DNA of 64,000 nt from Heterocephalus glaber. Its lineage: Eukaryota > Chordata > Mammalia > Rodentia > Bathyergidae. Position 1 is the stretch's first letter. Every line of letters begins with the position of its first letter. The notes beneath the pieces are model-generated. The model had not been told where the DNA came from. It saw nothing but the letters and a program-made list of their open reading frames with translations, and ran no database searches. Of the stretch, positions 9,601-20,040 are shown one piece after another. The position numbers and the translations under genes were made by a program. The stretch is taken from assembly GCF_000247695.1 (NCBI RefSeq), contig NW_004624781.1, positions 7,884,681 to 7,948,680 on the forward strand. Reading direction: 5' to 3'.

Positions 9601-12600
9601 GGCCTGGGGGTGGGGTGGTGTTGTGTTGTGTGCAGGGTGTCTGGTTTCTTTGAGTTATGGCAATCTTGTTTCCATAGCATGTTTCCCAGCCTCCTCTGGC
9701 CTGCTTCAAACTTTCTAAAAGGAATCCTGGTAGAGTCCTAACTAGGAATTCCGTTAAGAGATAAGAGCCGGATGCTTTTCCAGTCTGTGTTCTTGGTGTT
9801 TTGTATCCGAAGAGGGGGGAGTTGGCTGGGAGTTTAGCGCCCATTAGATGGGGGATGGGATTTCTAGCTCTGGTGAGAAGAAACCCAGGAGGTGGAGGCA
9901 TAGTTTCCTGGAAGAAGTAGTTGGCGAAGAGCTGGCAGTATGTTTTGAAAACAAGGCGCTTCCTTTCCAGTGTTCTGATTCGTACCTCCAAAATGTCAAA
10001 ATTCTTGATGGTGGATGGAAGAAGACCAATACAAGCCCCTTTATTATGTTTTTTGAACATAAGGTTTAAATCCAAGAGGAAGCCACACTTCATGGCCCTT
10101 CTCTGCCTGGATTTGTGGACCAGGGAGACAGTATCTATCTCTCTGGGGCTTGCTTGGTGTCTTGTGACAGTACAGTATGTGGAGAAGCTAGCCCTGGCTT
10201 GATAACCATATTGTAGTCAGTCTGCATGCTAATGGACTTTGGGGAGATGTAGTTGGTTCTACAAGTGGGTTTTGTGTGTGGCCATGGGTGTGGAGAAGCT
10301 CTTGGGCAGGGCACAAAAGCTATCTGAGCTACCCTGAACATTTTCACTGAGGGGTTTCCTGGGTAATGGAATATCTTTCTCTTCCCAGCGAATTCAGTTT
10401 TGGTGACTTATTATTTATTGGAACTATGGCTTATTGAGCATGGAGGGTGGTGGAGCCAGTTTTCTTTTTTGTACCGGGGATCGAACTCGGGTCCTTGTGC
10501 TTTCGAGGCAGGCGGCAGAACCACTGAGCTAAATCCTCAGCCCATGGAGGCAGTTTTCTAAGCTGTGCCTTCAAGGTCACCCTACAGAGGAAGAGAAACT
10601 TCCACTATAGTCAGGGATCCCCCCAAATTGGAGATATGTTTCAGAAAGCAACATAGACTAATAATAGTAATTCCTCATTCTGCCAAGAAATCCAGATTTA
10701 GCCTCAGAGCTGCTCAGAAATATAAAAAAGGGGAGTGTGGAGTGGGGTAGAGGGATGTTAGAAATGTGTGTTTCTAGTAAAAAGTAATTCATCCGTTTTT
10801 GAAACAGTATGTAATGTTGATTCAAGTTAGTGCCATGATTTGGAAAGCTAATTGAAAGCTACAGACCAGAAATGGCTGATTAGGTGAGCAAAAATTTTGT
10901 TACCTGAAGTGAACAAGATAGGTAGTTTCTGGTTAGCAGTAGCAGCAGCATAAATGCTTCATAGCCTTAAGAAAATTTCCTAGGCCTTGGATACATATAA
11001 ACAATGATGTAATTCTATCCTGGGAGGGAAGGCTGGAGACTGTGTGATAAGCTTTCTATACTAATCAGATTGAAGTACCTAAAATGTAAAGTTAAAGTCT
11101 TATTTTAAAGCATGATTACCTAGCTGTCTAGCCACCCTTGATATGTGGTGTGCCTGCTTTTCAGATGTGCCACTGTCAGCTGTGTGATACAAAAACCTCG
11201 GGGGCACAGACGTTCCAGCTGCCATTGTACATGTGTTTCTTGTGGAGAATCAACCAAAACCCAATTTTGCTTTCAGCCTGTGATTCAGAGTGGTGATGTC
11301 ATTGTCTTATAATCATGCTTAGCAAGTAGACTCCCTCTGGAACGAATAACAACTCTAGTGAAATGACTTATGCCTGGCATCTGCCCAGGGCCCCTTTCTC
11401 AGTTGGAAAGGGGAACTGGCAGTTGGAAATAGGCCTGTACGGTCACACTAGACTGGAGGTGGCCACCACCTCCCACCTTTCTTCCTGTTTCTCTTAGGCT
11501 GTGTGTTTTGGGAACCCTGGATTGTTCTTCTTTTACGTAAGGGTTAGTCATCAGAGATATTCCTAGTCTCCAAGTAAAAGCAGCCTGTACTAAGGAAGCT
11601 AGGACAGCCTGGGTATCCATGAAGCAGGGTCTGAGCCATGAATTGATCAGAGGAGGTAAAAGAGGGAAATGAATGTAGACTACTGGGAATTTGGTTTTGT
11701 GAAGGTAGGTAATTCCAAGGCCATCTGATTCTCTCTAACAAGTAATGGAAATGAGGGAAAAAGGTGCAGACTTGTATAGGTTGAGGTTATTGACTGAAGT
11801 AAAACATGATTAAAAGCTTATCGAAATGCCAGGCATGGTGGCGCACTCCTGTGATCCCAGCACTTAGGAGGCTGAGGCAGGAGGATTGTGGTGAGTTTGA
11901 GGCCAGCCTGGGCTACATAGTGAGTTTAAGGCCAGCCTGAACTACATAGACCTTGCCTTAAAAAAAAAAAAAAGAAAAGAAAAGAAAAAAAGCTTATTGG
12001 ATCAAATTTGAATTCAAGTATTTATTAGATTATGTAGCTACAGAATTTTATGTTTAGTTTCAAGTCTTTGTAGCAGTCTGTACTCTGCTTTGTGCAAACT
12101 AAATATAAAAATCAAAACCAATATAAAGTCAACTGGAAGTGATTCTTTTCTGTTGTTTTTTGTTTTTGGTACTGGGAATTGAACTCAGGGCCTCACACTT
12201 GCCAGGCAGGCACACTGTGTGGCTAAGCTACATCCCTGGCCCTGGCAGTGATTCTTTTTTTTTTTTTTTTTGGTACTGGGGATTGAACTCAGGTCCTTGC
12301 AGTTGCACAGCAGGCAACGAAACCACTGAGCTAAATCCCCGGCCTCTGGCAGTGATTCTTTAACCAAAGATCTGTTTATCAAGAGTTAGGGTTAATTCTT
12401 AGATAGTATGTACCCTGGAAATTTAAAAATAGGATTTAAATGATAAAAATGTGATTTAGCATCAACATTTCCCAGGAATACATCTGCTCCATACACTGCC
12501 TGTTGGTAGCCAGTGTATGAAATTAGGACCTGCTAAGGACCTTTCAGAAATGGTTTCACAGATGCTTTAAATTAGAGGCAGTAGTATGTGATATGAGAGA

Positions 12601-15600
12601 CTTGTAACACTTGTGTATCCTGAGGAGTGTGTGCAAGGGCATGTCCCATCACAACTGAGAAAATAAAGACACTAACAGATTAGCTCTCATCTCCCCTCTC
12701 TCTTCCAAACCGCCCTGGATGCTGGATACTAACACCCTTATTTCCAGCATGATCTGTTTGTTGTTCTCCAAAAGCAGGACCAGCCCAGTGGGACAACTGG
12801 ATTCAGTGTGATACAGTTGATTTCCTTAGCCTGATCTTTTCAGCCTGAGAACTGAGTTTCTTTGGTTGGTGGTGATGAAATTATGGCTGCTTCCCAGTGC
12901 ACTGACCAGGATATGAGGAAGGGTTGGAAAAAGTTAAGCCAGTTACAAATAAGACTAACAGGAATATGAAATCTCACCTAAGTTGAACCTGGTGACAAGA
13001 GAGCTGTGTTTTGAAGCCACATTCTCTTGTGCTTAAATTCTAGAGTTCACTGTTCAAAATGAAATTGGTGGCATACGTTGCTGCAGTACCATTTGAACAC
13101 TAAAGTCAGTATTAGAGAAGACTGTTGCTGGGCAGTTTAATGCTCCTTAATTTCTCTAACCAATACATGTACATCTCTTCGCTTCTCACTTAGAAATGAC
13201 AATCAGGGTTTTTGAAAGAAACAGTTTGCCATTCATTGCAGGTAACTACTAACAAGTGCTTTATAATGTACAATGAAGATAATTATTGTGATCTAGGGTC
13301 TACTACCTACTATTCCAAAGCCCAGCTGTTTCTCTTAGGGAACTGGATCCCACTGTGAGATCCTGAAACACCTCTTTTCCCCTCATACACATGCTTTCTT
13401 CTGCAGGCTTAATGAGGAGCAGCAAAGGGTTTCCAGCACCCTCAGGTGTGAATAGGAAAGTAAATGATTTGTTATCATGGCATGGACTTCTTGCATTTAT
13501 TTGAAGAGGAGTGAGGTCAGGAAACCAGAAATGTTACAAGCTCATAGATTAGTGGCAGATATAAGGCAAACTCCAGGGATTGTTCTTTTTAAAAAAAGAA
13601 AAGAAAAACAAACCAACTTACTGTATTCTGAATATTTCAGAGGCTTGCCTTTGTTCCTCCTATTTGCAAGGGTAAATTAGCAAAGGATCAAGATGTTAGT
13701 TGGAATGCAGGGCAGGGATTCAGTGTAGCTCATGGGTGTAAAGACTATTTGAGGAATACAGTGGTACCTTGGCTCACAAACTTAATCCCACAATTTTGGA
13801 AAAGATGGCCACCTTTGTGTTTGTGTGGGAAAGATGGCCGAGGTCGTGTTTGTCACCTGATGCAGAGTTTGCAAACAAAAACAAAATTTTGCCAGATGCT
13901 TCTGTTTGCAAACTAAATTGTTCTCAAACAAAAGCATTCACAAGGGCCCAGGATTTAGCTCAGTGGTTTAGCTGCCTGCTGCGCAAGCGCAAGGACCTGA
14001 GTTCCATCCCCGGTACCAAAAAAAAAAAAAAAGCATTCACGAACTGAGGTACCACTGTAATTCCTTAAGCAGGAGTCTGGCACCAGAATTTTAGGGTTGT
14101 AAGGACCTTGGTGATCTACTTGTTTTGTGAACTCAAGCAGTTCTAACATGCAAGGCAACTATCTCATCTATCGCCCAGTCCTTGGATGAGCTCCAGTGAC
14201 CAGTACAAGTAAGCCATTATTTCAATGGCCCAGGCTTCCTGGTGCCCCCACAGGTACCTCAACATAGGCCAAAAATGGTCACTGAAGAATGAGAAAGGAG
14301 TCGTATTGTGTGTGGAGGGTGCACCTTTCCATGGGGAAACTCCTCACCCTCGTCCTATTTTTCCTGACCTGGACACTATCATTCTGCCTCTTAACACTTT
14401 AGAAGAGGAAATCATAATGTATGTCCTTGAAATTTATCAGTGGCATAGTTCTCTGTCAACACCCTATTAGTCACTGCTGGTAAAGGCAACAAGAGAGGTG
14501 TAAGGATGCCCTGAGGTTTTCTGGACGAAGGGGGAGGGTGGGGCATAGGGTTATTATCTGCAGATAGTGATGCCGGCTCCAGATCCATGGATATTGCCTT
14601 GGGAACTCTGTGTGTGCTTCACAACTTCCAAGTGTGCTTTTAGGCACCAGGTGGAATCCTTTGAGAGAGCAGACCCTAGGAGCTGAGTAGTGACAATTTT
14701 GGAAGAGTCTATTTCTGCCTCAGCTGGAATGCTAATATGGTCTGCTAGAGCTGATAGTCCTGCTTGGATGTCCCTTTGGTTTCTGTATCATTGCCACGTT
14801 AGGGTGTGCTTTCAGTTTTGTTGCTTTCCACATAGAAGAACACAGACTTGGCATTAATGTAAGTACTTCCCACTTGGCTGGTTCAAGGTGCCAGTATGAC
14901 GTCATTAACCATGTCCTTGGGGAGGGACACACACTCGTGTGAACTAGCCCCAGCAGACTTCGGCAGCACTCCTGTCCACTGCCTTCCAGGTGCCCCGAGG
15001 CTGGTTATGTTGTGGCCATGGGACAGGTCTGTTGCTGAGTCATGGTGTACATGCAGAGACAATTTATTTCTTGTCCTTCTTCACTTGTCCTTGGCCTGGG
15101 GTCAGCCTAAGGAGCCACTAAATCAGATTCCAAGGTGGCAGTGAAACAGACTAGAGCTTCTGGGTCAACCTGAAAATCATGGTAGCCAGTGTGGGCACAC
15201 ATGTGGCAGTGACAGGAAGCTTCTGTAGGAGCCTTTCACCCCCTTACTCAAGGTCCCCTCTACCTTGCACCGAGTGTCTATTCTGACCACGTTCCTATGC
15301 ACAGGCTCTGAAGGGACTAGCAAAGAAGGGCAAAGAGGCCTAGCACTTGGTGCCAGGCTAGATGCAAACTCAAGATACCATAATCTATGTACTATAGCAC
15401 ACCTCTGCTCTGGGAGCCAGAATCCTGGATTATGCTTTGTTCTTAACTCTTAGAGGGATTTGGGTTCCTTTGCTCAGATGTGGGATCACTAGGAAAGTGG
15501 CCTTGGGAGTTCCTCAGGGACACATGACCCAGTCCACATGACTTCCCAAGGCTGGCCCCTCTTGGGCCTGAAATAACTGTGTGGGCTTTGGGATTTTGCC

Positions 15601-18600
15601 ACAAAGCTGGTTGAAGCCCTGCTGGCCTAAGGAAAGACTGTCAGGAGCACCGGGTTGGAGGCCTAGCATGCAAGCCAGAATGTTGTTCCTTCCAAGGCAT
15701 GCTCAGCCCTGCAAAATTTAGTTTGGAGGTCTTTTTTTCGTACCAGGGATCGAACTCAGGACCTTGCGATTTTGAGGAAGGCCCAGCACTACTGAGCTAA
15801 ATCCCTGGCCCAGGAGATCTTTGATAGATTCTCCTCTGGTTAGACATGTCCAGCTGGGCTGGCTCCCTTGGCTCTTCTGGGATGTTTTGTGCCTCATCAG
15901 CATGAGGGTTCCGTGAAGAGAACTGTTAACAGCAGTTCTGGAAACAGAAGCAGGAAGGACAGGGCAGCGGAGAACCCTTAGGACATTTCACAGGGAGAGC
16001 CAGGGCAGGCATCGGGGAGTTTGGGCTATTGAAGTCCTGGTATTCACTGCTTGGCCCTCTTTCTCTTGCAGTAGTATTCTGCCTTTGAATAACTGTCCCC
16101 AGCTCCAGTGCTGCAGGCACATTGTTCCAGGGCCTCTGTGGTGCTCCTGATGCCCCTCACCCACTGTCGAAGATCCCCGGTGGGCGAGGGGGCGGCAGGG
16201 ATCCTTCTCTCTCAGCTCTAATATATAAGGTAAGAGAGCCTGGGCGGGGAAGCATGGGCACCATTGCTCTGCCAGGGACAGTGAGCTCTGGTCAGTCTGC
16301 TGATCCGTGGACCAGGCCAGTAGGGGACTGGGAAGGACTTTTTCAACTAAGGCTTCCACATGGCTCTTCCTGAATTGTAGATGAGGGGTGGGTATTAGCA
16401 CTGCTTTGGCCTTTTAATCTGCTGAGATTGAGGCCTGAGACTGGGATGGAAGAGTAGTAGGGCGTAGGAGTTCTGGTCACTTGAAATCATACCCGGGGAG
16501 ATAATGTGGGCCCCTTGACACCTGAAGGCAGGCTTTGTTTGATTGGTTGGGGCTAGAGCCAAACCCTCACAAATAGCCACATTTGTTTTTTTGTTGTTGT
16601 TATGTACCAGGGATCAAACTCAGGACCTTGTACCTGCAAGGCAGGCTTGGTGCCACTGGCCTAAATCCCCAGCCAGCATTTGTTTTCTTTCTTTCTTTCT
16701 TTTTTTTTTTTGGTACCTGGGATCAAACTTGGGTTCTTGCAGTTGCAAGGCAGGAGGTGGAACCACTGAGCTAAATCCCCAGCCCTAGCCTCATTTGTTT
16801 TTGATGTTTCCCTTTTGGAGAAGGGAGGGAAAGAATATGGTGTTGGGGAAGAGCAAAGGTATTCAGGTCAGGGAGACCTGGGTTTGAACCTCAGCCTTGC
16901 CATTTATTACCATAGGAGCCTGGGTGGATTGCTTAATTGCTCTTGGCCTTGTTATCTCAGATTTGAAATTGAGATATGAGTGTCTGTCTCAAGTGCTTGT
17001 CACAACGATTGTAGTAGTATATAGAACAGTACCTTGCATACTACTTGGCACCTAGGGAATACTTGTTAAATATTTCCTTTTCATTTTACCAGTATCATTT
17101 GGTCTTAGCAGTGACCAGTTAGTCAGCATACAGGGTGACATTTCCAGCGTGCTCTTTGTCCCATGTTACTGTGAGATTGGCCGAAGGGACTCCTAGGGCC
17201 ACCTGGCTTAGGGGGTAGATGATGTAGCCAGAAACAGTAGTGATCTGGGCTTCTACCCTGCTTTCCTGCCCAGGACGAGAAGCTCACGGTGACCCAGGAC
17301 CTCCCTGTGAACGATGGAAAACCTCACGTTGTCCACTTTCAGTATGAAGTCACCGAGGTGAAGGTGTCTTCCTGGGATGCAGTCCTGTCCAGCCAGAGCC
17401 TGTTTGTAGAAATCCCAGATGGATTATTAGCTGATGGGAGCAAAGAAGGGTAAGGAGGCCCCCTTGAAGAGAAGGGTGTATGTTTTGGGGGGATAAAAGA
17501 TTTGTAGAAGTCTTTGTATTCTCCCCTAGCTCTGGTTTTCCTAAGCACATACCATTTTTTGGGGGGTACCAGGGATCGAACTCAGGACCCTGTGCTTGCA
17601 AGGCAGGCGCTGGAACCACTGGGCCTTCAAGGCAGGCGGCAGAACCACTGAGCCAAACCCCTGGCATCACATCATTTTGTAACAGGTTATTTTTAGGCAG
17701 TAAAACAGGCCTGCTCTAGGTTATAATTATTAAAGTAGATCATTATCACATTCATCAAATGCCTACCAATTAATAGCCCCATAGTTCACACTTCCTGGCA
17801 GACAGCAGGTTCCCCTTGACCCATCCTACAGTGGCCAGGAAGCTCAGACACAGTGGGATATAACTGGATTGGGCAGGACCCTCTATGCAGCCCGAGTTCT
17901 CTGCCTGCCCCCACCTCTTAAGGAAAGGAAACTATTTAGGCAGTGTCAGGGCTCCAAGTGTCCCTCTCAGTGGCAGTGATCCCTGAAGAACTGGCTTCTC
18001 TCTAGATCCCAAACCTTGTCTCGTTAGTTCTAAGCTTTTAGTGTTACTTTGAGATGAAGAAATAGAGAATTCAGTCACATTTTTCTCAGGGACCATGGCT
18101 TATCTCTGAACTCAGGGATCATAGATCACTGAAATGAGAACTTTCTCCCTGGAGCTTCTATATTATACGCCTGTTAGGCTCCGGAAAGCCTCATATTTTG
18201 GGGAGTGAGGTCATTACAAGGGAGGTCTGGGGAGGTTGTGGTGGGCCTGACTAGTTCCTTGCTTCCTGCAGATTGTTAGCGCTGCTAGAGTTTGCTGAAG
18301 AGAAGATGAAAGTGAACTACGTCTTCATCTGCTTCAGGAAGGGCCGGGAAGACAGAGGTGAGGAACTACAGCATTCTGAGACTTTCAGCCCAGACAGTGT
18401 GGTCTGGGACAGAAGCTGAGGCCTTTCATACAGTCGGGGACCCTTGATTCTGCCTTATGAACCCTGGAAGTCAGGGCTTGTGGGAGGTGCCTCCAAGGGT
18501 TGGCAAAGGCCTGGTGCAGTGATGGTGAACCTTACAAAGACGAGTGCCCAAACTGCAACCCAAAACCCACTTATTTATTGCAAAATGCCAGCACTGCAAT

Positions 18601-18927
18601 TAAAGCTGAATACTGAGGTTTTAGTTTAGAAAGAACTCATACATTAACATGTTTTGTATTCAAAGAAAAACAACATGCGTGCCATAGGTCCCACCACTGG
18701 CTAGTGCTTGTTTGTTCATCTCTTTGGGGTGTTCCCTTACATTAAGGCTTAACTTGTACTTTCATCAGAATCCTTTTTATGCTCTATCTCTTACAGCTCC
18801 ACTCCTGAGGACCTTCAGCTTCTTGGGCTTTGAGATTGTACGTCCAGGTCATCCCTGTGTCCCCTCTCGGCCAGATGTGATGTTCATGGTTTACCCCCTG
18901 GACCAGAACTTGTCCGATGAGGACTAA
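6635..18927 (+). CDS. OAZ2: OAZ2: ornithine decarboxylase antizyme 2 (five coding exons, +1 frameshift)
   Basis: Antizyme 2 binds ornithine decarboxylase monomers, blocks the enzyme and, in this family, lowers polyamine synthesis and uptake. Coding exons are 6635-6654, 16072-16229, 17274-17449, 18272-18357 and 18797-18927, all with GT-AG introns. ORF1 starts MINTQD and ends after 32 codons at TGA 16148-16150. A +1 shift at TCC-TGA continues as [12 protein letters not shown] and gives a 189-residue protein, the known length of human antizyme 2. The conserved C-terminal antizyme domain is intact ([36 protein letters not shown]) and ends LSDED. Paralogue OAZ1 is ruled out by the start MINTQD and the tail. 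Polyamines raise frameshifting in this family, giving feedback control. A hAT-like MITE lies in intron 4. Confidence 0.97.
8335..8405 (+). repeat. MER5A-like DNA transposon remnant
   Basis: The segment ccccaggtaattctaatgta followed by agctagaattgaaaaacac resembles the 3' end of the ancient hAT-Charlie MITE MER5A. Only this end is recognisable. Confidence 0.5.
9112..9274 (-). repeat. B1 SINE with internal duplication, minus orientation
   Basis: A T-rich tail is followed by gagacagggtcttgctaca, two copies of the 'ggcc(t)tgaactca' block typical of the longer B1 type, and accacgccaggc at the end. Confidence 0.9.
10462..10543 (-). repeat. ID SINE, minus orientation, in OAZ2 intron 1
   Basis: The element runs from gtaccggggatcgaactcgg to gagctaaatcctcagcc. 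It is flanked by imperfect copies of 'ggagccagttttct' and 'ggaggcagttttct', a likely target-site duplication. Confidence 0.9.
11826..11992 (+). repeat. B1 SINE (long type)
   Basis: A complete B1 with 'gccaggcatggtggcgcact' at its start, two 'aggccagcctg' blocks and an A-rich tail. The short direct repeat aagctta occurs on both sides. Confidence 0.9.
12150..12241 (-). repeat. ID SINE, minus orientation (first of two at one target)
   Basis: The element runs from ggtactgggaattgaactca to ctaagctacatccctggcc. It is bounded by copies of ctggaagtgattcttt (12133) and ctggcagtgattcttt (12242). Confidence 0.9.
12259..12345 (-). repeat. ID SINE, minus orientation (second at the same target)
   Basis: The element runs from a T tract and ggtactggggattgaactca to gctaaatccccggcct. 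It is bounded by ctggcagtgattcttt at 12242 and again at 12346, so the target sequence now exists three times. Confidence 0.9.
13759..14057. mobile_element. mariner/Tc1-like MITE interrupted by a SINE
   Basis: The element starts cagtggtaccttggctcac and ends with the matching inverted repeat gaggtaccactg. It is flanked by TA on both sides, the target-site rule of Tc1/mariner elements. Removing the inserted SINE and its 11-base duplication leaves about 200 bases without coding capacity. Internal gtttgcaaac motifs occur in opposing contexts. The exact family was not identified. Confidence 0.75.
13942..14029 (+). repeat. ID SINE inserted in the MITE
   Basis: A sense ID element of the 'ctgcctgctgcgcaagcgca' subfamily ends in ggtacc plus A tail. 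The direct repeat aaagcattcac sits at 13931-13941 and 14030-14040. Confidence 0.92.
15730..15811 (-). repeat. ID SINE, minus orientation
   Basis: The element runs from gtaccagggatcgaactcag to gctaaatccctggccc, with altered middle (gaggaaggcccagcactact). The flanks 'ggaggtcttt' and 'ggagatcttt' form an imperfect target duplication. It lies 260 bases upstream of OAZ2 exon 2. Confidence 0.88.
16072..16229 (+). CDS. OAZ2: OAZ2 coding exon 2 with the frameshift site
   Basis: The acceptor is ttcttgcag-type and the donor AAG|GTAAGA. The exon carries the end of ORF1 ([20 protein letters not shown], then GPLWCS and TGA) and the start of ORF2 ([18 protein letters not shown]). It holds the whole recoding region. 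Confidence 0.96.
16145..16210 (+). promoter_or_regulatory. OAZ2: programmed +1 ribosomal frameshift site and downstream stimulator region
   Basis: The slippery site is TCC TGA T at 16145-16151: zero-frame ribosomes stop at TGA 16148-16150, and +1 ribosomes read TCC then GAT. The next 55 bases are GC-rich (ccccggtgggcgagggggcg) and are where vertebrate antizyme 1 and 2 carry an RNA pseudoknot. I did not fold it. Frame, codons and context match known antizyme 2. Confidence 0.93.
16591..16670 (-). repeat. ID SINE, minus orientation (first of two at one target)
   Basis: The element runs from gtaccagggatcaaactcag to cctaaatccccagcc. Copies of 'agccacatttgttttt' (about 16575) and 'agccagcatttgtttt' (16671) flank it. 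Confidence 0.88.
16687..16785 (-). repeat. ID SINE, minus orientation (second at the same target)
   Basis: A pyrimidine tract is followed by ggtacctgggatcaaacttg and ctaaatccccagccc. It is followed by a third target copy, tagcctcatttgttttt at 16786. Confidence 0.88.
16845..17065 (+). repeat. MIR SINE
   Basis: The segment has gacctgggtttgaacctcag, a diverged core and a 'ggcacctagggaatacttgt' end, the order of MIR sections. Old mammal-wide repeat in OAZ2 intron 2. Confidence 0.75.
17274..17449 (+). CDS. OAZ2: OAZ2 coding exon 3
   Basis: The exon encodes [20 protein letters not shown] to [15 protein letters not shown] plus GG of the next glycine. The acceptor is tgcccag and the donor GG|GTAAGG. 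It starts the ODC-binding half of antizyme. Confidence 0.96.
17554..17668 (-). repeat. ID SINE with internal tandem duplication, minus orientation
   Basis: A normal ID start (gtaccagggatcgaactcag) is followed by two copies of the segment 'caaggcaggcg..(g)aaccactg', about 29 bases apart. The second runs into agccaaacccctggc. Confidence 0.88.
18272..18357 (+). CDS. OAZ2: OAZ2 coding exon 4
   Basis: The exon encodes [20 protein letters not shown] followed by FRKGREDR. The acceptor is cctgcag and the donor G|GTGAGG. It is part of the conserved antizyme fold. Confidence 0.96.
18517..18699. mobile_element. hAT-like non-autonomous DNA transposon (MITE) in OAZ2 intron 4
   Basis: The left end is cagtgatggtgaacct and the right end, in inverse, is cagtggtgggacct, giving imperfect terminal inverted repeats. 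Internal text such as gtgcccaaactgcaacccaa and aatactgaggttttagttta resembles hAT-family MITEs that I know from several vertebrates. The element is about 183 bases long, non-coding, and ends 97 bases before exon 5. The flanking 8 bases match only partly (ctggtg and ctagtg). Confidence 0.7.
18797..18927 (+). CDS. OAZ2: OAZ2 coding exon 5 (terminal)
   Basis: The exon encodes [20 protein letters not shown] through [13 protein letters not shown] and stops at TAA 18925-18927. The acceptor is ctcttacag. Confidence 0.96.
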
Positions 18928-20040
18928 TGGTCATAGAGGATGCTTTGCCCAAGAGTCACTGTAGGGGAAGAGGGGAATTTAGGCAGCCCTGGGACACAGG
19001 AGAGGGCTCCTCCCTGTCTAGGGAAGGATGCTGAAGGGCTCAGGGTGAGGGTTGCCTACTGTGTTCTTGGAGTTGACTTGTTGAAATTGTTTTCCATAAA
19101 GAACAGTATAAACATATTATTCACATGTAATCACCAGTAGTAAATGAAGATGTTTATGAGCTGGCATTAGAAGCTTTTTAAACTGCGCTGTGTGATGTGC
19201 TCTATCTAGCCTAGGGGAGGGCATTGCCTAGAAGGGGAGGGAGTATCTGGGTCCAGGGGTGAGGCCTGGAGGGCTGGTGGGCAGCACTGTTAGGCTCTAG
19301 TTCCCTTGCCGTTGGGCTTTCTGTTTCAGTTTTTAAGACTTACGTATTTTATTTCTTTGCTTCTCCCCAGGGACTCAATCTTTGAGTATAAGCTTTTGGC
19401 TCCTGGGCAGTGTCCTTGGGTTGTTTCTGACACTTCACTTTGGCTTTTCTGTGTGCGTGTGCGTTTGTTGTCTGGCCTGGTGTAAGCAGGTCGTGACCGA
19501 CCCTTTCTTCTTTACAGCTTAGTGTTATTCTGGCATTTGGTTAAGCTGGCTTAATCTGTTTAATGTTATCAGTGCATTTTAAATAGAGGCATTGAAGTTC
19601 ACTCCCACCACTAGGGCTTTTTCGGGGGTACCTGGACCTTAAACACTAGCCAAACTCCAAGTCTCAAGTTACCGCCAGGAGTTTTCTCCTGTGGCCCAGG
19701 TCCCAAGGTCTCCTTCCTAGGGTCATGAAGAGAGGAAAAATAGCAACTCAGGGCCTGGGAACTGTGGGGAAATCTGTTCTTAGGGATGGGATGGCTCTGA
19801 CTGGCTGAGCACAGTGCTGCCTGCCTTCCCCAGCAGGTTCTGAGCAGTGCCTGAGACACTGCTCTGCAGGGCCAAGGGATAGGCCTGGATGTGGTGGTGG
19901 CTTGCCCCTCTGTTTCCACTGAATAGCTTGTTCTAAGGGGAGAGGAAGGGGGAAGAGATCACAACTGGGTGAGGGGAGTGGGGGTGTCAGGGAGGCAAGT
20001 GTGTTGTGTTACTGTGTCAATAAACTGATTTAAAGTTGTG
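18928..20040 (+). other. OAZ2: OAZ2 3' UTR
   Basis: This is single-copy sequence without recognisable SINEs, running from the stop codon to the poly(A) signal near 20.02 kb, about 1.1 kb long. Its length suits an antizyme 2 mRNA of roughly 2 kb. Confidence 0.8.
20019..20024 (+). terminator. OAZ2: OAZ2 polyadenylation signal
   Basis: A canonical AATAAA (gtcaataaactg) is followed within 40 bases by a GT-rich stretch (gttgtgcttggtctgttc), as expected of a cleavage site near 20040. Confidence 0.85.

Larger units (their letters stand above)
6655..16071 (+). other. OAZ2: OAZ2 intron 1
   Basis: This 9.4-kb intron (gtaacg...cttgcag) contains the rest of the CpG island, several SINEs, a MER5A-like remnant and a mariner-like MITE, listed separately. 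The stretches 6.96-8.33, 8.41-9.1, 9.3-10.45, 10.55-11.8, 12.36-13.75 and 14.06-15.72 kb hold no gene or repeat that I recognise. Confidence 0.9.

Noticed and set aside
14944..14966. U6 snRNA-like string (cttcggcagcac)
   Set aside because: Only about 12-14 bases match the U6 5' hairpin; the following sequence does not continue as U6.
16122..16373. Start of an open frame at an internal ATG in OAZ2 exon 2
   Set aside because: This is the +1 frame of the antizyme with an accidental ATG; the real product starts at 6635 and frameshifts at 16148. The frame also runs past the splice donor into intron 2.
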